From: Coemansia sp. RSA 1804 | Taxonomy: Eukaryota > Kickxellomycota > Kickxellomycetes > Kickxellales > Kickxellaceae | Direction of reading: 5' to 3' | DNA length: 44,680 bases | Assembly (NCBI GenBank): GCA_027578815.1 | Contig: JANBTH010000051.1 | Location: 1 to 44,680, forward strand | In this document: in pieces, positions 39,201 to 44,680 of the stretch | How the letters are laid out: each line of letters opens with the position of its first letter | Numbering within the stretch: the first letter of the stretch is position 1 | The notes under the pieces: generated by a model | Databases searched by the model: none | What the model was told of the DNA's origin: nothing | What the model saw: the letters and a program-made list of their open reading frames with translations, nothing else | Program-made: the position numbers and the translations under genes

Positions 39201-39702
39201 ATCGCGGTCATTGGCAATAGTGGACGAGCTTGGCCGCGGAACAAGCACTCATGACGGTGCTGCCATTGCCTACTCTGTGTTGGAGCATCTGGTCAGCAAG
39301 GGCCCACTGACCTTTTTTGTCACACATTATGCACACCTTGTCGATGCCTTCACCGCAAACAAGGCTGTACAATCCTGCCATATGTCATACATAGAGCACC
39401 CGCGGATAGCTGCTGTGAATGAGGCCAACGACCGTTGTGAATCAAGTGCAGTGACAGAAACAGAGACGAAGGCAAAGATGGCCTGCACAGAGATTACTTT
39501 TCTGTACAAGCTTGCCAAGGGTGCCTCTGCAGACAGCTTTGGGCTGAATGTAGCACGACTTGCTGGGCTTCCAGAACCACTACTTTTGTGCGCGAGAAAA
39601 CGTGCAGCGCAGATGCGAGCAGATATCGAGAGCAAATGGGCATCCAAGTATGCCCGAGATCTGCAGCAAGCAGTCGCCCAGGCATACGAGGCAGCCAGCT
39701 AA
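36265..39702 (+). CDS. MSH3: DNA mismatch repair protein Msh3
   Basis: Msh3 pairs with Msh2 as MutS-beta, which recognises insertion/deletion loops and large mispairs and engages PCNA. 1145 aa, single exon, ATG at 36265. A PCNA-binding box 'QVSLSSFF' lies at residues 8-15. A disordered, acidic/basic linker runs to about 180. The mismatch-binding domain starts 'KYTPLETQVLDAKEQHPDML' and 'VGYKYRFFGEDARIA'; connector, lever and clamp follow. The ATPase has Walker A 'TGPNAGGKSSLIRT' near 908, 'GESTFMVEMRETEEL' and Walker B 'LAIVDELGRGTSTHDG' near 986, and the C-terminal helix-turn-helix is present. Odd: the P-loop reads GPNAGGKSS where most MutS proteins have GPNMGGKSS (Ala for Met). Msh6 is excluded because the mismatch domain lacks the Phe-x-Glu reading motif and has the Msh3-type KYR. 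Confidence 0.95.
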   Translation: MGASKRVQVSLSSFFKQKQKSQNIAKGSSGSGSASDINHLPHAPSENHTPSLVKTRTSTSGVTLERSTKRRRVLSDDEGSSYSNKDDDDDSVYRVEIESKEQLSTSSKKKADVKLSKPHGSDRNSRNTLVQSVSDAADMMQGLQMRMANSRESESFSALTQVPTGSLEQTSIQLVQRKRGVKYTPLETQVLDAKEQHPDMLLAVEVGYKYRFFGEDARIASRVLGIMCTTANNFYNASIPAPRLMVHIRRLVRAGYKVGVMRQSETAALKAVGDNKSAPFSRKIADVYTLGTIVEEVGDLSHAESGNEKYLMCFTESRHDNKDKRVKIGMLAVQITTGDVVYDYFEDGYLRSSLETRLMHLQPGEIIIPPCLSGETLKTLSAYVGYIISDEKPQEPLLEHADRTGIRVTFTDPELLDFSAASSAIINFYAKNNASTIASYALNLPTLVSSALAMIINYLGAFNLTHVMLTRQDDSSNLSASAEPFAPFHTRLHMLLSATTLQALNIFTVPNVTHDSEQTAIALKELLRPGGRAAGSHSSRMNDSDGSLFSVMDFTRSQFGRRMLRRWIAHPLVSQAKLQDRIDSVEYLKGVVVSSKEDIAFDSGVPAYESKKVLLGMHNKIGQMVDIERGLCRIHYGQASTQELLRILRSLATAVSLVPVDTDIAEPRLLAETLSSEIWSQELREEVLSWMNQIDHQSAKRGRKETLFSRGTLHDTLQKCHSRVEQVESELGSSIDQVRSILKDESIEFKSISGIDYLIDVKNAIAKSVPLDWVKISGTKSNSRFHTPYIISKLAERERCRETLQQTAKGAYLTFLAKISGKYSELRRLASSLATLDALFSLAILASRDGYCKPEFTDTAENDYATIDVADAVNPVLSSTNPTYVANSISLGHADGNGHRSRAMILTGPNAGGKSSLIRTVALTSIMAQCGSYVPASRARLSIIDAIFTRMGASDNLMGGESTFMVEMRETEELMRQATSRSLAIVDELGRGTSTHDGAAIAYSVLEHLVSKGPLTFFVTHYAHLVDAFTANKAVQSCHMSYIEHPRIAAVNEANDRCESSAVTETETKAKMACTEITFLYKLAKGASADSFGLNVARLAGLPEPLLLCARKRAAQMRADIESKWASKYARDLQQAVAQAYEAAS

Positions 39703-39750
39703 AACAATGTCATCTTCACAACACATTGCTAGACATCCGTTGGCGTTCCT

Positions 39751-39769
39751 GCTGTTGTTGTTGTTGTTA
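39751..39769 (+). repeat. CTG/TTG trinucleotide repeat
   Basis: Short run of CTG and TTG triplets in the 3' UTR of MSH3, about 50 bases after the stop. Minor. Confidence 0.5.
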
Positions 39770-39878
39770 TCATATTGGGCAATGTTACATGCGCATGAGC
39801 GACATGTCTGACTTTTATATTAAGGTGTTTGCTGTAAGGAATTTTAATTAAGCAACAAAGTTCATTTGAGCGTGTGTT

Positions 39879-41297
39879 TTAAATGTTTCGGCAAGTGAAT
39901 GGCTCTAGTGCCTGGGCTAGACGGCTGATTGCAACCTCAAAGCTGCTTTCTGCCGCATAAGAAAAGGCTGCGCGCATGTAGGGCTTGTCCAGCACCTCCT
40001 CTGTCTGGCCAAGTGGAGAGAACATGTATCCAGGAACCAGCAGCACATGGTTGTTGAGCATAGATTCAAAGATCTCGCCCATCACACCTTTCCTCTTGCT
40101 TGCGGTTTCATTGAGAAGCACACGGAGCCACAAAAACATGCCAGCAGTAGGGATTGTGAACTCAACCTTGCCCTTCAGGTAAGATTGGCAGATATCAACA
40201 AACATGTCGCGACGCTCAGCGTATTGGCGCTGCGTCTGCACAAGATGCTTTTCCCAGCCAACATGGCCCCAGGCTTCGTTCATTAGCTTTGAAACAATGG
40301 CCTGGCTAAACCCTGCCGGCTGCTGTATGCTGGTTTCGTTGTGGAACTGAATCTTATCCGTTATGTATTTAGGTGCGGTTATCCATCCACAGCGCAGGCC
40401 AGGCGCCAAAATCTTGCTAAAGGAGTCTAAGCGGATAACACGGCCATCAATGTCAATCGACAGCAAAGACGGAGTGAGCGATGTAATCCCCGGCAGGTTC
40501 TTGTAGCGATCTTCTGGATCATTCGCTTCAGCCAAGGGCTTATACGATCCTAGCTGAAGATAGTAGTAAGGGTCGTCCTCAATAATAACCAGATTGTGCT
40601 TTTGAGCAACTGAATAGATGTCGTGCCTACGCGCCAGCGACATTGTTGCGCCAGTAGGATTCTGTGCGGTAGGCACCATATACACAAGGCGAGGTGCGGT
40701 TTCCGGTCTGTCCCAGGTCGTACACAGATGGTCCAGCTCGCTGGGCACCATCCCCTCGCTGTCCATCTTGACTGGCTCTAGGCGGATCCCCATTGGACGC
40801 ACGGTTTCTATTGCTGCCGGATACGTCCATTCATCGACAATAAGCGTATCGCCACTTTGATAGAATAGCGCAATGGCTTTGGTAAAGGCGTCTGTGTTTC
40901 CTGCTGAAACCACAACATCCCAATCTTCATACAAGGGACTGTGTACGCGCTCGGTATGTTCTTGGACAAACCTAGTGTAGCTTGGGACGCCACGGCCATT
41001 CCCATATTGTAAAAACCGTTCAAGGCCCTCAATTTTGGCTGTCGGCTGCTTACTAGAGACTGAAATAGCCTTGGCGGCTACGCTGGAATCAGTTACCGAC
41101 ACTCCTGCCTCTGCAACAGTGGATCCAATTGACACAAACGGGAACGTGTCGGGATGAGGCAACCCTGCGCCGAGCGAAACAATGGTTGGGTCTGCATCCA
41201 TATACTTTTGTAGAGACTTTAAGGGGCTGTTTTTGCGAAGCTTGGTAACCTCAGAGAACAGATCCGACAGATCTTTGGAGTGTGGTTTGGATGGCAT
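39879..41297 (-). CDS. Aro8-type aminotransferase (aromatic amino acid / 2-aminoadipate)
   Basis: PLP-dependent class I/II aminotransferase of the Aro8/AADAT group: moves the amino group between aromatic amino acids or 2-aminoadipate and 2-oxoglutarate, in Phe/Tyr synthesis, the Ehrlich route or lysine synthesis. 472 aa from the ATG at 41297; the frame opens three codons earlier at a TTG. Visible: 'VSLGAGLPHPDTFPF' near the N-terminus, 'LQYGNGRGVPSY', 'MVPTAQNPTGATMS' (PLP ring Asn), 'IIEDDPYYYLQ' (Asp to the pyridine N), 'DSFSKILAPGLRCGW' with the Schiff-base Lys near 295, and 'RAAFSYA' with the carboxylate Arg. Length fits yeast Aro8 (about 500). Which substrate is preferred cannot be read. 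It is convergent with MSH3, 176 bases apart. Confidence 0.93.
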   Translation of the reverse strand: MPSKPHSKDLSDLFSEVTKLRKNSPLKSLQKYMDADPTIVSLGAGLPHPDTFPFVSIGSTVAEAGVSVTDSSVAAKAISVSSKQPTAKIEGLERFLQYGNGRGVPSYTRFVQEHTERVHSPLYEDWDVVVSAGNTDAFTKAIALFYQSGDTLIVDEWTYPAAIETVRPMGIRLEPVKMDSEGMVPSELDHLCTTWDRPETAPRLVYMVPTAQNPTGATMSLARRHDIYSVAQKHNLVIIEDDPYYYLQLGSYKPLAEANDPEDRYKNLPGITSLTPSLLSIDIDGRVIRLDSFSKILAPGLRCGWITAPKYITDKIQFHNETSIQQPAGFSQAIVSKLMNEAWGHVGWEKHLVQTQRQYAERRDMFVDICQSYLKGKVEFTIPTAGMFLWLRVLLNETASKRKGVMGEIFESMLNNHVLLVPGYMFSPLGQTEEVLDKPYMRAAFSYAAESSFEVAISRLAQALEPFTCRNI

Positions 41298-41604
41298 ATT
41301 GCGCAAAAGCAGAGAAAATGGTGTACTAAAAGAATAGTATAATATTATCCAAATACGACAATCTGGGAGAAGAAGAGGAAGAGCAAGTTTTTCACAATAA
41401 GCATCCCTGATCGTGGTCTGTTATCTAAAGCACATCAGTGCTGCTGACATTGGCTGCGCTTTTCTTTTGCTGTGGCTCTGAATAGATACCACTTTTAACG
41501 GAAATAATATAGAATATACACGAGAAAAAACTACAAAAAAGGACTATAAGATAGTGTTCAACTGGCCACCTTTGCCAGATAAAAAGCCCTTTCGTAAAGG
41601 CCAT
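41298..41604. other. Intergenic region
   Basis: 5' flank of the aminotransferase and 3' flank of DPH3, both minus strand. Nothing else seen. Confidence 0.35.
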
Positions 41605-41871
41605 TTAAACAACGGTGATGGTGGTTGTGAGCTGGATGGCCTCTTCGTCGTCATCAGGAGCAAAGTCATCCGGATCATAGACGACTCTTAGACGCAGCGA
41701 GCAGCTTGGACAGCTTGCAATAGTCTCGCCCTCCTCAAGGAGCTCCTTGGAAATCTCAAAGCGGTCGCCGCACGGGCAGGGATAGTAATATTTCCCCTCC
41801 TCCTCGACATACTCCATGTCCTCTATCTCCACCTCGTCGTAGACACTGTCCGCTGTGTTATCAAAAGCCAT
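41605..41871 (-). CDS. DPH3: Diphthamide biosynthesis protein 3 (Kti11), CSL zinc finger
   Basis: 88 aa, ATG at 41871. A small Cys4 protein that binds iron or zinc, donates electrons to Dph1-Dph2 in diphthamide synthesis on elongation factor 2, and also works with Elongator (Kti11). All expected marks are present: 'YDEVEIEDMEY', then 'YYYPCPCGDRFEISKELL' (C32, C34) and 'IASCPSCSLRLRVVYD' (C54, C57), giving CxC...CxxC, and an acidic C-terminal half. Length is normal for the family (80-90 aa). It is divergent from the two-exon gene at 41993, with only about 120 bases between start codons, so they probably share a promoter. Confidence 0.96.
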   Translation of the reverse strand: MAFDNTADSVYDEVEIEDMEYVEEEGKYYYPCPCGDRFEISKELLEEGETIASCPSCSLRLRVVYDPDDFAPDDDEEAIQLTTTITVV

Positions 41872-41992
41872 TTCTATGTAGAGAAGCTAAAGTAATACGA
41901 AAAATGCAGCAAGGAAATTGTAGAATTGCTAGAGAGAAAAAAAGCAAAGAAAAAGACAGAAAAAAAAGTTTTCAATTTTGGCTCAACAACAA
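41872..41992. promoter_or_regulatory. Compact bidirectional promoter (DPH3 / unknown gene)
   Basis: 121 bases between two divergent ATG codons. A-rich on the plus strand at 41935-41970. The small distance implies shared control; no specific site recognised. Confidence 0.5.
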
Positions 41993-42498
41993 ATGGCAAA
42001 GTCAGCCTCACTTTCCCATTTGACAGATCTTGATCGTCGGTTCGCTGTGAGCCGAGCCGTTTTCTGGCTGGTTGGTCATGAGCCAACTGTAGCTCTTTTA
42101 GCAACAACAGAATCCCAAAGGAGGATCCTCATGTTGGGATCCAGGATTTACCACCCCATTGTTGGGGAATGCCTGTGTCCTGGTTTTGGGCAGTTTTATA
42201 GCCCAGCAGTGCAGGAAGACCACAGTGAGAACGCCTGATTCTCTTGGTTGCAAGCAGGTTTACAGTTCGCATCGACACAATTGCTAACTTTGGGTGGATA
42301 CCGTGTTCAACCATTCCATGTGCATTGGACGCATCTGATATATATTTTAGAATGGTGCAGACTGATAATATAGCGGCTAAACAACCAGAACAGACTGTTT
42401 GTCTGAGGGGCCAGCTTAAACCTTTATGGTTGGTTGAGGCACTCGGAGCAAGAGGTACTGCGTTCAGCAGATTGCAGGAATTTTCTGGCAAGATGTAG
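41993..42498 (+). CDS. Small two-exon protein of unknown function
   Basis: ATG at 41993. Exon 1 41993-42224, intron 42225-42265 (41 nt, GTGAGA ... CCTGATT ... TTTACAG), exon 2 42266-42498; product 154 aa. The splice joins two frames that each look like protein ('RRFAVSRAVFWLVGHEPTVA', 'RILMLGSRIYHPIVGECLCP' in exon 1; 'RIDTIANFGWIPCSTIPCAL', 'LRGQLKPLWLVEALGARGTA' in exon 2). Beta-rich patterning could suit a small OB-like fold, but I cannot name a family. Without the splice, exon 1 ends at 42238 and the second frame has no ATG start. Shares a short divergent promoter with DPH3. Confidence 0.55.
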
Positions 42499-43346
42499 TG
42501 AATGAGAAGAAAGCATCAAACAGAAACAAAGCATGCTACTGCTGCTGCAGCAGCAATAGCGACGGTTCTTGTTCATTTTCCTGCTTCTCTGCGCCCAAGC
42601 AACAACATATGTAAATGTATGAACGCAATAGACCCATCCCTCGACCCCGCACAGCCCACCCACACGCTCTTGTTTATTTTATTCTTGCAGTAACCAAGGA
42701 TTTTGGTTTGTAGCCATATCCTTTAAACAAGCTCTGTTTAGAAAACAAATCCATGTGAAAGATGATAGATGTGTTCACATTAGCTATAAAATCTGTGTAC
42801 GCTTGTTTTGTATTTCTTCACCACATGGGCAAAACTTTCTTGTATATCAGCAAGACATAGAATCATTAGTCATTGCCAGAAAAAAACTACGCCCATCCAT
42901 GGCCTCAAGCAGCACACGCCAGACATAGAAAATGGAAAAGAAAAGCCCTTTTTCCTTTTTCGGAGATTGCGAAAATAAGGCTCCTCCCACTTTGGTATTC
43001 TTTTTAAGTGTCTTTGCCCTTTCCCTTTTCTTTTTCTTTTTTATTCTTGTAGTTTTTTAGCTTTAATAACCCCCCTTTCTTTCCCTCCCCTCTGGGCGTA
43101 TGGCCTGCCACCCTTGAGACTCTGCTGATACACTTTTTTCTTGTTTCTATTTCCTATATTCTATTTTTGTTTGTTTATTTATTTATATTCATTCCGTTGC
43201 AACGGGGCCTGCCTTGCTATATAGCGCCCGTCTCAACACTTGACAACGCAGTATCTATAACGACCAGCGCTAAGGGTCTACTACACAAACAACGCAAGTC
43301 TGGCATCTCTTCCCCGCCCGCTTGAAAAATACACATATAGTGGTCA
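42499..43346. other. Intergenic region
   Basis: About 850 bases, AT-rich. Strong pyrimidine runs at 43000-43100 and 43120-43190 look like promoter or 5' UTR sequence for the gene at 43347. No ORF of note. Confidence 0.35.
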
Positions 43347-44680
43347 ATGTGGGCTTCCAGCACAGCGTCCATGGATGTTATGCGAACGCGCACGACACAT
43401 TCAATTGATAACACCGCCGTGCCACTCTTTGCTGCCGATACCAAAGGATCGGCTGGAGCATGGATCATATTTGGAAATTCAGCGTGTGCAGTCGTGCTGC
43501 CTGGGGCGGCAATTCTTGTGTATGTTATTGTGGCTGCACTGGCTGACCTGATTAGACACAAGTACCGTCGACATTTGTCCTACAGTAATTTTAGCACACT
43601 GTTTGGTAAGTCTCTAAATCTATGTCTTATTATATTTCCTGGAGGGGTTTCTTCTTAGCTTGACGTGAGAAAGCGCAGAAGAGACATTCTTGAGAGACAA
43701 ATTGGCTCTTTTTTCGAACACGCAAAAGACTCTTGTTTTCTTTGCCGTATGCTATTGTTGGAGCTGCTTGTCGGCGTCGTGCATTATTGTATTCACTTCA
43801 TTCCGCACTTGTTTTTCCCTTGTTGATTTCATTAATTTTGGCCGGTCATGCGTGTGGTATTTATGTGGCATCCTCACACGCCATCTCTGCCGACGATTTA
43901 GCAGCTTGTGTCAAAACCTACCTTGCTTTGCAAAACGCGCACCTTATTCTCCTTGGTGATGGTCGGGTATGATGGCATGTGGGGGATATGGGGTTATGTT
44001 TTGTTTTGCGTTAGAGCGCAACGCGGTCGGTTTTTTATTGTCGCAGTGCATTCTGCAATTGTATTGCTGCTTGATCCTGCGTTGGTGCGCTCCCTCCATC
44101 CATTTGCTTTATTTTCATTCATCTCCATTCGATAGCATTCACAAATGGAGCGTTCTTTATCCCTGGTCCCTATTTTTTGGCAAAGCTGTGACAATACCAG
44201 CATCATACAGAGGCAATGTTATTTGTTTACTTGCTTGTACATATTATTCTCACATTTGTCAACCATTGACCTGCCCCTTCAAACGAGACCGTCTTACTTT
44301 TTTTATTTTTTCTCTCTCCCCAATTAATTGCCATTCTCTAGACAATTCTAGCACCATTGCCTCTATCAGAAACAGGATGCAAAAATGCAACTCTGCATTG
44401 ATGCACTTAGGGCAATATTGCATCAGCTCTGTCCAAGTTGAGGTGGATATAGCTCTGGCTACCGGTGCTCTGCTGCGGTTGCATATCTACAGTTTGTTGT
44501 TGCAACATGCGTTTTATGCGGCACCTTTTGCTGACATATTTCTAACAGGGAATACACCACAGATTGTGATATCGCACATTTCAAAATTATGTTTGTTTCA
44601 CAATTTTCCTTTTTCTTTATTGCGCACCTATTCGTATGCGGACTGCATGAAGCATCCAAACCTTGTCGATAGAGCAGAAA
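43347..44680 (+). CDS. Start of a multi-pass membrane protein, runs off the window (partial)
   Basis: Model: exon 1 43347-43605, intron 43606-43694 (89 nt, GTAAGT ... TTGAC ... GAG), exon 2 43695-43955, intron 43956-44014 (59 nt, GTGATG ... TTTTGCGTTAG), exon 3 44015 to the end, still open. Exon 1 has one membrane segment ('SACAVVLPGAAILVYVIVAA') followed by 'LADLIRHKYRRHL'. Exon 2 adds 'LYSLHSALVFPLLISLILAG'. Exon 3 continues with hydrophobic, Cys/Leu/Ser-rich sequence. An outside N-terminus with early membrane spans recalls the TMD0 of ABCC transporters, but no diagnostic motif is in view, so this is speculation. Exon 1 and its donor are fairly secure. Exon 3 is doubtful: its frame is open for about 720 bases but has few charged residues and T-rich patches. 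Confidence 0.4.

Noticed and set aside
1..44680. tRNA/rRNA genes, transposons, CRISPR-like arrays, telomeric repeats
   Set aside because: Looked for tRNA B-box-like GGTTCGA, long terminal or inverted repeats, transposase or reverse-transcriptase motifs and tandem arrays; only coding matches (for example GGTTCGA inside the PQ-loop gene) and short triplet repeats were found.

Overview
The window looks like nuclear DNA from a filamentous or early-diverging fungus. Coding regions are long and intron-poor. The few introns I can place are short (about 40-240 nt) with GTAAGT/GTAAGC-type donors. The recognisable proteins are fungal or general eukaryotic types: a Tpa1/Ofd1 dioxygenase, a Ypq-type PQ-loop transporter, an Aro8-type aminotransferase, DPH3/Kti11, Msh3 and Cdc48. 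A RalGAP-beta homologue and a GUCD1 homologue suggest a lineage outside the common yeasts. A Kickxellomycotina/Zoopagomycota-type genome is my guess, not something the sequence proves. I saw no tRNA, rRNA, transposon or CRISPR array.

Layout. 0.8-4.9 kb: a GC-rich, tail-to-tail pair, a NADPH-oxidase-type flavocytochrome (+) and a Tpa1/Ofd1-type prolyl hydroxylase (-). 5.3-7.9 kb: a coiled-coil/RS-rich protein of unknown function. 8.6-10.9 kb: a single-pass membrane protein (possibly PEX22-like, probably two exons) facing a GUCD1-type cysteine-protease-fold protein. 12.5-18.1 kb: a small unknown protein, a tail-anchored GRAM-domain protein, a BRI3/LITAF-like small membrane protein and a PQ-loop vacuolar transporter. 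18.2-21.1 kb: a second coiled-coil/RS-rich protein whose C-terminal region may be related to the one at 5.3-7.9 kb.

21.5-31.4 kb is a minus-strand run: a small basic protein, a three-exon RalGAP-beta homologue (1698 aa as I model it) and CDC48 with a tiny first exon. 31.9-35.1 kb: a HIT-family hydrolase and a convergent pair of small Arg-rich proteins that may be paralogues. 36.3-42.5 kb: MSH3 (+), an Aro8-type aminotransferase (-), and DPH3 (-) divergent from a small two-exon unknown gene (+). 43.3 kb to the end: the start of a multi-pass membrane protein whose open frame runs off the window.

No operon-like logic is expected or seen. Functions are independent housekeeping (Cdc48, Msh3, DPH3, aminotransferase), membrane contact and transport (GRAM, PQ-loop), signalling (RalGAP-beta, Nox) and lineage-specific unknowns. 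Several open frames begin upstream of the first ATG. I give ATG starts throughout, so proteins such as Tpa1, the GRAM protein, the aminotransferase and the small Arg-rich proteins are shorter than their open frames. All family assignments come from reading motifs by eye; no database search was possible.
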